Source: CAVYGM01 sp963768025
GTDB taxonomy: Bacteria; Bacteroidota; Bacteroidia; Cytophagales; Spirosomataceae
DNA length: 64,000 nucleotides
Reading direction: 5' to 3'
Assembly (NCBI GenBank): GCA_963768025.1
Contig: CAVYGM010000009.1
Coordinates: 1-64,000, forward strand
Shown here: one piece after another, positions 1 to 9,489 of the stretch
Layout: each line of letters opens with the position of its first letter
Numbering within the stretch: position 1 is the stretch's first letter
Made by a program: the position numbers and the translations under genes
The notes under the pieces: model-generated
Seen by the model: only the letters and a program-made list of their open reading frames with translations
Told to the model about the DNA's origin: nothing
Database searches by the model: none

Positions 1-1349
1 TCGTATACTTCCTGCGACAGGTTGATGAACGCCGCGCCGTAATGATCGGCCACCTGCCGGTGCACGGCCACTTCGGTAGGTTCTTTACCGGCTTCGTAAT
101 CATTATTTTTGTGCGGTTCGGCAAAGGCCATCAACACCACGCTCATGGCGGGGTTAACCGCATACGCCTGCTGCATGATGCCATCCAGCGCCCGCACTTG
201 TGCTTCCCGACTAAACCCGTTGCCCCGGTCGTTCACCGCACTTTCTACGAAAAGCAGATCGGGGGTACCCTGCGCCAACACATCGCGGCCAAACCGAAAG
301 GCGTGGGGTGTACTGCCCAGCGACGGAATCCCGGCCGCTATGAACGTGAATTGTGTATCGGGAAAGCGCTCTTCAAGATACTGCATGGTCTTATTGCGCC
401 AGCCCGGATTGTGCGTGATCGATCCGCCCAGAAAGGCCACCGTACCTTCTTTTTTATTTTGGAATTTGGACAACGCTGTACCAACCCCGTTGTTCTGTTC
501 AATGTACCTGTCCCGGTTCAGTACCTTTTGCAGGGGGTAGCTATGCTCCTGAATAAAATCGGCCCAACGCTCGGGATGTTCGATGGGAAAATGATGGCCT
601 TCCAGGGTCTGTTCGCCGCGACTCATGGAGTATACCGTAGCCGGGCCGCCCAGTCTGGTGTAGGCTTCGATGAGCGGAAACGTGTTTTCGGCGGGCGGTA
701 CGATCTTGTCTTGCAGGCTAATGACGTGCAGCACTGGAATCTTGTAAGCCGCCATGCCAGCCAGATCGTTCAGGGGAATGTCTTTAAATTCCTTCGCCGT
801 TTCTTCCGTCAGGCCGTACATATCCAGCCAGCGCTGCCAGTCTTTGGGCGAGCCTGATCCTTTGCCCTTCCCACCCGGCCAGCTTTTCGGGTCGCTTACG
901 GGGGCTTCGGCGTAGATACAGCTTACCTTACTGGGATTTCTTTTGGCCCAGCCGTATACGTACAACCCGCCCCGACTCACGCCTTCCAGCGCCACTTTGG
1001 GCGCAAAGCCCTTCTCCGTAGTGAGGTAGTCGTAGAACTGATCCCACAGACGCATGGCTTTGGGGTGACCAAAGAGATCGTTGGTATTGATGTAAGCAAC
1101 GTGGAAGCCCCGGCTGAGCAGAATGCTATCCATTTCGGTATGCCAGCCTGGAAAGTGCGCCCGCCACACCCACGGATTGCCGGGCAGGGCCTGCGCGGGC
1201 TTGACGTACCAGGCGGTAGTGCTTTCAAAGGGAAACTCTACTTTTTCGAAGCCCTTCCAGCGCGTGGTGGTTTCGGGCGATTGGGCAAGGGTGGACTACC
1301 GAAAAGCAGCCGAAAAGAACAGGAGTGTATTGAGATTTCTTTTTTTCAT
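1..1349 (-). CDS. Secreted alpha/beta hydrolase-SGNH hydrolase fusion, left copy, runs off the window
   Basis: Likely a periplasmic carbohydrate esterase with two catalytic domains. The first half, about 270 residues after the signal peptide, is an alpha/beta hydrolase: nucleophile elbow GVSRGG (codons near 970), acid in LQDKIVPP, histidine in GHHFPIEHP. The second half is an SGNH hydrolase with GGSIT (block I), GIPSLGST (block II) and VNDRG (block III); block V lies outside the window. The body reads open from about 1290 to position 1. The proposed start at 1349 gives a signal-like MKKRNLNTLLFF sequence, but a TAG at 1296-1298 breaks the frame there and one indel would restore it. This signal peptide is unrelated in sequence to that of the right copy although the bodies are nearly identical. 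Substrate unknown; acetyl or acyl esters of plant polysaccharide are an inference. Confidence 0.8.
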
Positions 1350-1362
1350 GAAGGCATTCAAA

Positions 1363-1518
1363 TATGGATTCATTCTGAATTGCACTTGCCCTCCCTTTTA
1401 ACGCTGCCAGATAGCGAGGAGTCGCCGAGGTTTTCCGTAACACGGCATGGGTTTCCAACTCACCAGATGGAGGCAAAAAATCAAGGTCAAAGGGCATGGG
1501 AGAGGACTGGATAGTCAA
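1363..1518 (-). pseudogene. Remnant of a Fic family gene, N-terminal piece only
   Basis: From an ATG at 1518 the minus strand encodes about 52 residues containing DLDFLPPSGELETHAVL and YLAALKGRASAIQNESI. This resembles the N-terminal region of Fic-type AMP-transferase proteins (a LPP..LETKAVL..ALAELKG pattern). The similarity then stops and the reading frame runs into the esterase start region, so no FIC core (HPFxxGNGR) is present. It lies in the spacer unique to the left arm of the duplication, which suggests a deletion or insertion that distinguishes the two arms. Assignment is from pattern memory only. Confidence 0.55.
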
Positions 1519-1530
1519 ATATCACCGAAT

Positions 1531-1603
1531 GTGTATAGAAAGTGCCTGTTTTCTATATATATACTTCCGTACGTGTATAGAAAAAGAAATTTTCTATACA
1601 CGT
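1531..1603. promoter_or_regulatory. Two palindromes sharing the GTATAGAAA box (putative operators)
   Basis: A 14-bp perfect inverted repeat (ACGTGTATAGAAAA, 1571-1584, with its complement at 1590-1603, 5-base loop) follows a second, shorter one (TATAGAAA at 1534-1541 and its complement at 1550-1557). The shared half-site is (G)TATAGAAA, present four times in alternating orientation. The sites lie between the divergent esterase and M24 genes of the left arm and are absent from the right arm. Binding of a dimeric repressor is an inference; a hairpin in RNA is the alternative. Confidence 0.55.
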
Positions 1604-1674
1604 GTGCTTCACTGAATCATTTAATTCAGACCAAATACCTATTTTTAGATTCCAAACCTAAACTACATCCATTG

Positions 1675-3038
1675 ATGCGTTTCCGATTTCTAACTATCCT
1701 ACTGACTTTACAGCTTACGCTTATTGTTTATCCCTCCTTCTCCCAAACCATCCCCACCATCCTGACCGAGCGCGCAGCGCGCCGAGGCCGTGGATGCCAT
1801 TCTGGAAGACCGCTTCGAAAACCTGCTGCCCCAGCTCATGCGCCGCGAGGGCGTGGATATGTGGGTGATCATCTCGCGCGAGTACAACGAAGACCCCGTC
1901 ATGAAAACCATGCTGCCCAGCACCTGGCTGTCGGCCCGCCGCCGGACCATCATGGTGTTTTATGATCCGGGCGGGGAGAAGCCGCTCGACAAGCTGGCCA
2001 TTGCCCGCTACGACGTAGGTACCCTGCTCAAAGGCGAGTGGGACATCAGCTCCAACCCCGACCAGTGGGATGCGCTGATCAAGGTGATTCAGCAGAAGAA
2101 TCCGAAGAAAATTGCCCTGAACTACTCCAAAAACTACGCCCACGCCGACGGACTGACCTACACCGAGCAGCAGGAGTTCATGAAGAAGCTTACCGAAGGC
2201 GTTTCAGGCGCGAGTTACCTCGGCCGATCGTCTCGCCGTAGCCTGGCTCGAAACCCGCACCGAAAAAGAGATGGCCATCTACCCCATGATCTGCCGTATT
2301 TCGCACCAGATTATTCAGGAAGCTTTTTCGGAAAAAGTGATCCAACCCGGCGTGACGACTACCGACGACGTGGTGTGGTACCTGCGCCAGCGTGTCACCG
2401 ACCTTGGGCTGGGTACCTGGTTTCACCCCACGGTGGATATTCAACGCGCCGACGCCACCAATTTTGACCACTTGCGTACTTTTTCCAAGCGGCCCGGCCA
2501 GCAGGTGATCATGCCCGGCGACCTCGTCCACACCGATTTTGGCATTACCTATCTGCGTCTCAACACCGATCAGCAGCAGATCGCTTATGTGCTCAAACCC
2601 GGCGAAACAGATGTGCCCGACTATCTCAAAAAGGCTTTCAAACAGGGTAACCGCTTGCAGGAAATCCTAACGGAGCAGTTTACGGCTGGCAAAACGGGCA
2701 ATCAGATTCTGGCGGATGCCCTGGCTCAGTCCGAGAAAGAGGGTATCAATGGCACCATCTACACCCACCCCATCGGCGTGCACGGCCACGCGGCCGGCCC
2801 CACCATCGGCATGTGGGACAATCAGGGTATCACCAAGGGCCCCGGCGACTACCCGCTGTTTGAGAATACCGCCTACTCCATCGAGCTCAACGCCGCCGTG
2901 AAGATCGACGAGTGGAACAAAACCATCCGGATTATGCTGGAAGAAGACGGCTACTACGGCAAGGACGGATTCCGCTACATTGATGGCCGGCAGACCGAGG
3001 TGTACACCATTCCGCGGAAGATTGAGTATGTGCGGTAG
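1675..3038 (+). pseudogene. M24 family Xaa-Pro-type aminopeptidase, left copy, two frameshifts
   Basis: A secreted M24 (creatinase/aminopeptidase P fold) metallopeptidase of about 450 residues. It opens with signal peptide MRFRFLTILLTLQLTLIV and cleavage near SFSQ. The N-terminal creatinase-like domain has the GVDMWVIISREYNEDP segment. The catalytic half carries metal-ligand regions HTDFGITY, GHAAGPTIG and IELNAAVK. The frame is broken by one extra base near 1774 and again near 2205. The right copy is intact at both points, so repairing left from right gives one continuous reading frame. Both breaks sit in patches where the two arms differ by substitutions as well, which is odd for plain sequencing error. 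The stop at 3038 is followed 31 bases later by the GH-like gene, probably co-transcribed. Confidence 0.8.
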
Positions 3039-3069
3039 GCTTTGCTATATACCTGAATCAGCAAAACAA

Positions 3070-3708
3070 ATGAAAAAGCGAAGAAGCATCCCGATTTTGC
3101 AGTTTCTGGCACTCACTGTGCTGATAGTGATTCAGGCAACCCACACGTTTGGGCAGAAGCACAACCTTGCCGACCGGTATGTAGATACCTACAAGCAGTA
3201 CCTGGGTGCGGCCTGTCCGCTGGTAAAAGACTCCATCAAACACTTTGTCTACTTTGCCCGCGAAAGGCAGGCTATCCGCGATCATGCCTTTTTGAAGGTA
3301 CCCCGGTTGGAGGGCGCCCAGATCATGTACGCGTGGCGGGAGTTGGAGCCGGAGAAGGACAGGTACGACTTTACCATCATCCGGGAGGACTATGAGTACC
3401 TCAAAGCCCACGGAAAGAAACTATTCATCCAGTTTCAGGATGCTACCTTTTCGCCCCAGTACAAAGCGGTGCCCGTCTACCTCCTGGCCCCGGAGTACGA
3501 CGGCGGTACCGTAACTCAACTTGACGACAACGGGAAGGTGGATGGCTGGGTAGCCAAGCGTTGGAATCCCGAGGTGCAAAAACGCTTTGCCCTGCTGATG
3601 ATGGCCCTGGGTAAGGAGTTTGATGGAAAAATTGAAGGCATCAACCTGCAGGAAAACTGCCTGCCCAGGTTTGATGCCTTCTATTTTTGCCCGTCAAACT
3701 CCTTCTAG
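3070..3708 (+). pseudogene. Secreted TIM-barrel glycoside-hydrolase-like protein, left copy, truncated at palindrome centre
   Basis: Starts MKKRRSIPILQFLALTVLIV (signal peptide, cleavage after FGQ) and continues with a region rich in barrel-like motifs: MYAWRELEPEKDRYDF, GKKLFIQFQDATF, and GKIEGINLQE, where a catalytic glutamate would be plausible. Genuine coding sequence ends near 3655. Beyond that the frame reads the reverse complement of the same gene and stops at 3708, so the last 15 or so residues are nonsense. Full-length relatives would be expected to be nearly twice as long. I recognise the fold type but not a specific GH family. Confidence 0.65.
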
Positions 3709-4231
3709 GCCATCATCCGCGGGCCAAACGTTTCTGCACCTCGGGTTGCCAACGCTTGGCTACCCAGCCCCTCCACCTTCCCGTTGTCGTCGAGTTGAGT
3801 CACGGTTCGCCGTCGTACTCCGGGGTCAGGAGGTAGGGGGGTACCGCTTGTACTGGGGCGAAAAGGTTGCATCCTGAAACTGGATGAATAGCTTCTTTCC
3901 GTGGGCTTTGAGGTACTCATCGTCCTCCCGGATGACGGCGGTCGTTGTCTGTCTCCGGCTCCACTCCCGCCACGCGTACATGATCTGGGGTCCCTTCAGG
4001 CGGGGTACTTTCAAAAAGGCATGATCACGGATAGCCGGCCTTTCGCGGGCAAAGTAGACAAAGTGTTTGATGGAGTCTTTTACCAGCGGCAGGCCACGCC
4101 CAGGTACTGCTTGTAGGTATTTACATACCGGTCGGCAAGGTTGTGCTTTTTCTGCCCAAACGTGGTATCCTGACTCACCATCAGCACAGTGAGTACCAGA
4201 AACTGCAAAATGGGATGCTTCTTCGCTTTCA
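3661..4231 (-). pseudogene. GH-like protein, right copy, truncated and frameshifted
   Basis: Mirror image of the gene at 3070. The start at 4231 gives MKAKKHPILQFLVLTVLMVS, a diverged form of the left signal peptide, followed by KKHNLADRY. The frame is lost at about 4095 (a base missing in the GGCCTGCCGC stretch) and at least twice more before 3840, so only pieces such as HGKKLFIQFQDATFSP remain readable. It is cut at the palindrome centre like its partner. Neither arm preserves the 3' half of this gene. Confidence 0.65.
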
Positions 4232-4263
4232 TTTGTTTTGCTGATTCAGGTACCTCGCAAAAT

Positions 4264-5608
4264 CTACCTTACATACTCAATCTTCCGCGGAATGGTATAC
4301 ACCTCCGTCTGCCGGCCGTCAATGTAGCGGAATCCGTCCTTGCCGTAGTAGCCGTCTTCTTCCAGCATAATCCGGATGGTTTTGTTCCACTCGTCGATCT
4401 TCACGGCGGCGTTTAGCTCGATGGAGTAGGCGGTATTCTCAAACAGTGGGTAGTCGCCGGGGCTTGGTGATACCCTGATTGTCCCACATGCCGATGGTGG
4501 GGCCGGCCGCGTGGCCGTGCACGCCGATGGGGTGGGTGTAGATGGTGCCATTGATACCTTTTTTCGACTGAGCCAGGGCATCCGCCAGAATCTGATTGCC
4601 CGTTTTGCCAGCCGTAAACTGCTCCGTTAGGATTTCCTGCAAGCGGTTACCCTGTTTGAAAGCCTTTTTGAGATAGTCGGGCACATCTGTTTCGCCGGGT
4701 TTGAGCACATAAGCGATCTGCTGCTGATCGGTGTTGAGACGCAGATAGGTAATGCCAAAATCGGTGTGGATGAGGTCGCCGGGCATGATCACCTGCTGGC
4801 CGGGCCGCTGGAGAAGGTGCGCAGGTGGTCAAAATTGGTGGCGTCGGCGCGTTGAATATCCACCGTGGGGTGAAACCAGGTACCCAGCCCAAGGTCGGTG
4901 ACACGCTGGCGCAGGTACCACACCACGTCGTCGGTAGTCGTCACTCCCGGCTGAATGACCCTCTCCGAAAAGGCTTCCTGAATAATCTGATGCGAAATGC
5001 GGCAGATCATGGGGTAGATGGCCATCTCTTTTTCGGTGCGGGTTTCGAGCCAGGCCACGGCGAGGCGGTCAGCGGAGGTTACGCGGGTCTGAAACTGTTT
5101 CGGTAGTTTCTGCATAAACTCCTGCTGCTCGGTGTAGGTGAGTCCGTCGGCGTGGGCGTAGTTTTTGGAGTAGTTCAGGGCAATTTTCTTCGGATTCTTC
5201 TGCTGAATCACCTTGATCAGCGCATCCCACTGGTCGGGGTTGGAACTGATGTCCCACTCGCCTTTGAGCAGGGTACCTACGTCGTAGCGGGCAATGGCCA
5301 TTGTCGAGGGGCTTATCCGCGCCCGGATCATAAAACACCATGATGGTTCGGCGGCGAGCCGATATGGGCAGCATGGTTTTCATGACGGGGTCTTCGTTGT
5401 ACTCGCGCGAGATGATCACCCACATATCCACGCCCTCGCGGCGCATGAGCTGGGGCAGCAGGTTTTCGAAGCGATCTTCCAGAATGGCATCCACGGCCTC
5501 GGCGCGCTGTCGTTCGCTCAGGATGGTGGGGATGGTTTGGGAGAAGGAGGGATAAACAATAAGCGTAAGCTGTAAAGTCAGCAGGATAGTTAGAAATCGG
5601 AAACGCAT
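4264..5608 (-). pseudogene. M24 family Xaa-Pro-type aminopeptidase, right copy, three frameshifts
   Basis: Inverted copy of the peptidase at 1675-3038. It begins with the same MRFRFLTILLTLQ signal peptide at 5608 and ends with the same RKIEYVR. Frames break near 5310 (in the KLAIARYDVG region), near 4800 (after the HLRTFS segment) and near 4465 (the GPGDYPLFE segment), all positions where the left copy is intact. Between 5110 and 4955 the two copies differ mainly at third codon positions, for example the segments encoding FSERVIQPGV here and FSEKVIQPGV on the left. That is evolutionary divergence rather than read error. The start lies only 90 bp from the divergent esterase start. Confidence 0.8.
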
Positions 5609-5697
5609 CAATGGATGTAGTTTAGGTTTGGAATCTAAAAATAGGAATTTCGCCCGAATCTCATAGTATGCTTCTTATTGGAACTTCTTTTAATCGG

Positions 5698-7614
5698 ATG
5701 AAACACGGCTCAAAAATCCTGGTCATTCTCCTACTTTGCGTAGGTGCAGCCTTCGCCCAGTCGCCCGAAACCACCACGCGCTGGAAGGGCTTCGAAAAGG
5801 TAGACTTTCCCTTCGAAGGCACCACCGCCTGGTACGTAAAGCCCGCGCAGGCCCTGCCCGGCAATCCGTGGGTGTGGCGGGCGCACTTTCCAGGCTGGCA
5901 TACCGAAATGGATAGCATTCTGCTCAGCCGGGGCTTCCACGTTGCTTACATCAATACCAACGATCTCTTTGGTCACCCCAAAGCCATGCGTCTGTGGGAT
6001 CAGTTCTACGACTACCTCACTACGGAGAAGGGCTTTGCGCCCAAAGTGGCCCTGGAAGCGTGAGTCGGGGCGGGTTGTACGTATACGGCTGGGCCAAAAG
6101 AAATCCCAGTAAGGTAAGCTGTATCTACGCCGAAGCCCGTAAGCGACCCGAAAAGCTGGCCGGGTGGGAAGGGCAAAGGATCAGGCTCGCCCAAAGACTG
6201 GCAGCGCGGGCTGGATTTGTACGGCCTGACGGAAGAAACGGCAAAAGAATTTAAAGATATTCCCCTGAACGATCTGGCTGGCGTGGCGGCTTACAAAATT
6301 CCGGTACTGCACGTCATTAGCCTGCAAGACAAGATGTACCGCCCACGAAAACACGTTTCCGCTCATCGAAGCCTCACTGGGCGGCCCGGCTACGGTATAC
6401 TCCATGAGTCGCGGCGAACAGACCTGGAAGGCCATCATTTTCCCATTGAACATCCCGAGCGTTGGGCCGATTTTATTCAGGAGCATAGCTATCCCGTGCA
6501 AAAGGTACTGAACCGGGACAGGTACCTTGAACAGAACAACGGGGTTGGTACAGCGTTGTCCAAATTCCAAAATAAAAAAGAAGGTACGGTGGCCTTTCTG
6601 GGCGGATCGATCACGCACAATCCGGGCTGGCGCAATAAGACCATGCAGTATCTTGAAGAGCGCTTTCCCGATACAAAATTCACGTTCATAGCGGCCGGGA
6701 TTCCGTCGCTGGGCAGTACACCCCACGCCTTTCGGTTTGGCCGCGATGTGTTGGCGCAGGGTACCCCCGATCTGCTTTTCGTAGAAAGTGCGGTGAACGA
6801 CCGGGGCAACGATCGGGAAACACAGGTGCGGGCGCTGGATGGCATTATGCAGCAGGCTTACGCGGCTAACCCCGCCCTGAGCGTGGTGTTGATGGCCTTT
6901 GCCGAACCGCACAAAAATAATGATTACGAAGCCGGTAAAGAACCTACCGAAGTGGCCGTGCACCGGCAGGTGGCCGATCATTACGGCGCGGCGTTCATCA
7001 ACCTGTCGCAGGAAGTATACGACCGCATCAAGGCCGGGGAGCTTTCGTGGAAGTACGATTTCAAGGACCTGCACCCTTCCGCCTACGGACAGGAGTTGTA
7101 CTACCAGTCGATCCGGGAATTGCTGGAAAAGACCAATCCTGAAAATACCTCAGCGGCAGGCAAGCTTCCCGAGCCGATGGATGCTTTTTCATATAGCAAG
7201 GCCCACTACGTAGAGTTGGAAGAAGCGGTACCTACGAAGGGCTTCATGATAGATCCCGTTTGGGAGCCGTATCCCAAGCTGGCCACCCGTCCCGGCTTTG
7301 TGAAGGTACCCATGCTGGTGGGGGAGAATGTCGGCGATTCGTTTGAGTTAGAGTTTACCGGGCGGGGCGTGGGTATCGCGGTAGTTTCCGGCCCCGACGC
7401 GGGTATACTTTCCTACCGGATCGACGGCAAAAAGGCCCGCACAATGGACTTGTTTACGCAATGGAGCAAGCAGCTGCACCTGCCTTGGTACCTGATGCTG
7501 GACGATACCCTGAAACCGGGCAAGCATACCTTAAAGGTGACGATCACTGACAAAAACAATCCGGCAAGCGATGGGTACGCCTGCCGGATCGTGTATTTTT
7601 TGGTAAATGAGTAG
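5698..7614 (+). pseudogene. Secreted alpha/beta hydrolase-SGNH hydrolase fusion, right copy, frameshifted
   Basis: Same two-domain esterase as the left copy but with the complete C-terminus. The start at 5698 gives signal peptide MKHGSKILVILLLCVGAAFAQ (an in-frame ATG at 5668 is less likely). The frame breaks at about 6058, exactly at the GVSRGG nucleophile elbow, again near 6135, and is scrambled between 6340 and 6415. From there to 7614 it is open and encodes the SGNH domain: GGSITHNPGW, GIPSLGST, VNDRG, and the block V DLHPSAYG with catalytic Asp/His. A beta-rich C-terminal region of about 140 residues ends in ACRIVYFLVNE and may bind carbohydrate. The breaks are single-base losses in short runs, consistent with sequence error, but real decay of the first domain cannot be excluded. 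Confidence 0.75.
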
Positions 7615-7811
7615 GGGTAGCTATTAGCTGATAGCCATTAGCTGTTAGCTTGCTTTTGCCTAGCTTATACCTTGCATTTGCCCCAAATAGAATTCTAGGT
7701 TTGAGTTGGTGATGTAAGCCCAAAAGTAGGCTTAGTTTAATAGGGGAACGATAATCACAAAACAGCTATTGGATAACAGCCAATAGCTCTCAAATACCTA
7801 ACTCCTAACGG
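7615..7811. repeat. Intergenic imperfect inverted repeat of TTAGCT-type units
   Basis: Between two convergent genes. The left arm (about 7618-7652) is built of repeated TAGCTRTTAGC-like units. The right arm (about 7763-7795) is its approximate reverse complement (ACAGCTATTGGATAACAGC and CCAATAGCT). It can fold as one long imperfect hairpin. It belongs by architecture, not sequence, with the elements at 40454, 46565, 51225 and 54191. It may act as a bidirectional terminator. Confidence 0.5.
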
Positions 7812-8713
7812 CTACTTCCCCGTCTGACTTATATACGTACTCTCAAAAATCTTATCGGCGTTGCCGGCTTCGAAGCCGTCGCGGCGGTGCTGGCGCTGGA
7901 TCTGATCGGCGGGTAGGTCGGCGAACTCGGGCAGTACCCGGCGCTCGGCAAACTCTACGTACGAGCCCGAAATGGTGTGTGTTTCGTCGTTGGCAAACTC
8001 GGCTTCGATCATCTGGGCTACGGTGGAACTTTGCAGCAAGCCACCATCAGGGCTTTTCTTGATCTTTCCGCCCGAGTCGTTGAGCTTGAAGCCGTGCTTT
8101 TCCAGAAACTCGTTGAACTCCGCCACCGTATGGTAGCCCTCGGGCAGGTTGTGTACGCTGATCGTAAAGTGGTTGAGGTAGTAGCGGTTGTAGATCACCC
8201 AGGCGGCGTACTCGCTTTCTTTCAGGAGCGTGAGGTAGTCGCTGAGGGTAGGGGTGCGCCAGAGGGGCTGGTGGAGAAAGGTATCTACTGCGGCACCATT
8301 GTCCAGGTCCAGGCTGTCGACCGGGTCGCTCGTCACTTCCTGGGTATAGCTATGAATGATGCGCTGCGCTTCTTCCGATAGGTCACCGACCCGCAGCTCA
8401 CTGACAAAAATCCGGGGTAGTGCGGCTCGGGCGGGCTAAACCAGAAAGCGTCCAGTTTCTTCCCTTCAAACTTGTAGTAGTCGCGCTTCTGGTAGCCGTA
8501 GTGCAGGAATATTTTCTCGAAAGAAGCAATGCCCAGATGCGGTACGCCCAGCGTCCGGAAGGCAATGTGGTCGTTCTCGATGTCTTGGGGCTGTTCGATC
8601 AGCCCCTCGGAAACCATGGCGTTAATAATGGCCATTACGTCAGGTACGCGCTCCTGATAGCGGCTCATGAGACCGTTCATGACGGTGTCGAGGGTGGTGG
8701 TTGTTGAGTTCAT
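7812..8713 (-). pseudogene. DUF1338 family, 2-oxoadipate dioxygenase/decarboxylase (HglS-like), one frameshift
   Basis: DUF1338 includes HglS, a vicinal-oxygen-chelate-like iron enzyme that converts 2-oxoadipate to 2-hydroxyglutarate in lysine breakdown. The start at 8713 gives MNSTTTTLDTVMNGLMSRYQ. The N-terminal DHIAFRTLGVPHLG segment holds the first metal histidine, NHFTISVHNL the second histidine region, and SGSYVEFAER the likely glutamate ligand. The frame is lost near 8415 where a run of C appears one base short (before the PRIFVSELRVG segment) and recovers if one C is added. Total about 300 residues, shorter than the proteobacterial enzymes but normal for the family. No lysine-pathway neighbours are present, so the substrate here is inferred from family only. 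Confidence 0.78.
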
Positions 8714-8743
8714 TTGAATAGTTTGTTGTTATTGGGGCTGGCT

Positions 8744-8776
8744 ATCCGTGCCACGGTTTTGAACCGTGGCACGGAT
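8744..8776. repeat. REP palindrome (REPIN), upstream of nothing, 3' side of RAYT
   Basis: Perfect 15-bp arms (ATCCGTGCCACGGTT at 8744-8758 and its complement at 8762-8776) with loop TTG. Each arm contains the 11-bp odd palindrome CCGTGCCACGG. It lies 27 bp beyond the stop codon of the RAYT transposase. The same sequence occurs on the other side of that gene, at 50657, and in split form at 51210. Confidence 0.88.
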
Positions 8777-8802
8777 TACTGCGAATTGTGGTTTGGAATC
8801 CA

Positions 8803-9396
8803 TTAAAGAATCCGTTTTATGATTTCCTTGTCAAGTACTTGATACGATTCATTGTAAAAGTCATCGAAATTACCAGTCAAAATTTGATGGCCAAGTCCCT
8901 GATTGCATAGGGTACCCTTACGCAAACCGGCATAATCCCGAAAAGAGGAATAAGGCCAGTCTTCCAGGCGGTTAACAAGACCGGCTTCCATGGGGTTCTG
9001 ATGAATATAGTGGAAGCAAGTCAGGCCATACAAGTCTTTATCGTTAGAATCACTCAGACATTTGAACTTGGTATTCTGAGTAAACAACGAACCGGTGCGT
9101 TTTTCCTGTTTGTTGATGGCCTGCGTATACGAACTCAAAAGACTTCGAAGTCCCTCGTTGAAGGCATATCGGCTGATCTTGTGTTTTCCAACAACTTTTG
9201 CAGAATTCTGATTTGCATAAATCAGAAAATGAAAGTGGTTGGACATCAAAGCATACGCCAGGATGTCACAGTGTGGGGAAAGGTACTTGCGCAGCTTTTC
9301 AAGAAAGTAACGGTAGTTCTCAGGTTTGAAAAAGATGAGCTGCGCATTGTTGCCGCGGTTGTACACGTGGTATATATTGCCTTCCTCTAAAATCAT
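8803..9396 (-). CDS. REP-associated tyrosine transposase (RAYT, IS200-like Y1 family)
   Basis: Single-strand DNA endonuclease of the HUH/Y1 class, 197 residues. It has N-terminal IYHVYNRGNN, the HUH motif as HFH at residues 54-56 within MSNHFHFLIY, and the candidate catalytic tyrosine Y90 in SSYTQAINKQ. The family-typical YIHQNPMEAGLV and DWPYSSFRDY segments follow. The gene is bracketed by REP palindromes at 8744-8776 and 9433-9465, the arrangement expected for a RAYT with its cognate REPs. Such proteins cleave and mobilise REP sequences in place of full insertion sequences. There are no left/right IS ends beyond the REPs. The frame is intact and so probably active. Confidence 0.9.
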   Translation of the reverse strand: MILEEGNIYHVYNRGNNAQLIFFKPENYRYFLEKLRKYLSPHCDILAYALMSNHFHFLIYANQNSAKVVGKHKISRYAFNEGLRSLLSSYTQAINKQEKRTGSLFTQNTKFKCLSDSNDKDLYGLTCFHYIHQNPMEAGLVNRLEDWPYSSFRDYAGLRKGTLCNQGLGHQILTGNFDDFYNESYQVLDKEIIKRIL

Positions 9397-9432
9397 AAAG
9401 AGTTGGTGTATAGGATTTTGTTATCAGTAACG

Positions 9433-9465
9433 ATCCGTGCCACGGTTTGAAACCGTGGCACGGAT
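9433..9465. repeat. REP palindrome (REPIN), 5' side of RAYT
   Basis: Perfect 16-bp arms (ATCCGTGCCACGGTTT at 9433-9448, complement at 9450-9465) around a single G. It has the same core as the copy at 8744. It lies 37 bp upstream of the RAYT start, between it and the end of the SoxB-like gene, and could also act as a transcription barrier. Confidence 0.88.
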
Positions 9466-9489
9466 AACCAAGGGGTGCAGGATCAATTT

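Larger units (their letters stand above)
1..7023. repeat. Giant imperfect inverted duplication (palindrome), arms of about 3.5 kb
   Basis: The reverse complement of 1-1275 matches about 5745-7023, and that of 1638-3655 matches about 3660-5645. The arms meet near 3650-3662 across a spacer of only about 6 bases. Most of the match is nearly identical, but there are patches with many synonymous third-position changes (for example 2190-2345 against 4955-5110, and 1205-1275 against 5755-5835) and small in-frame differences (a 6-base difference near 205 against 6810). Positions 1275-1638 and 5645-5755 do not match each other. The left arm begins at the window edge, so the duplication may extend further. 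Gene order is esterase (-), M24 peptidase (+), GH-like (+), then the mirror image. Confidence 0.93.

Noticed and set aside
42..857. Long plus-strand reading frame opposite the esterase
   Set aside because: It is the complement of the conserved esterase coding sequence, which shows clear catalytic motifs; the same shadow occurs at 6181-7074.
1..7023. Simple fold-back (template-complement) sequencing chimera
   Set aside because: Such a chimera would carry all sequence on both arms with random errors. Here the spacers differ in length and content, and there are synonymous codon differences and a small in-frame difference. An assembly of two haplotypes is still possible.
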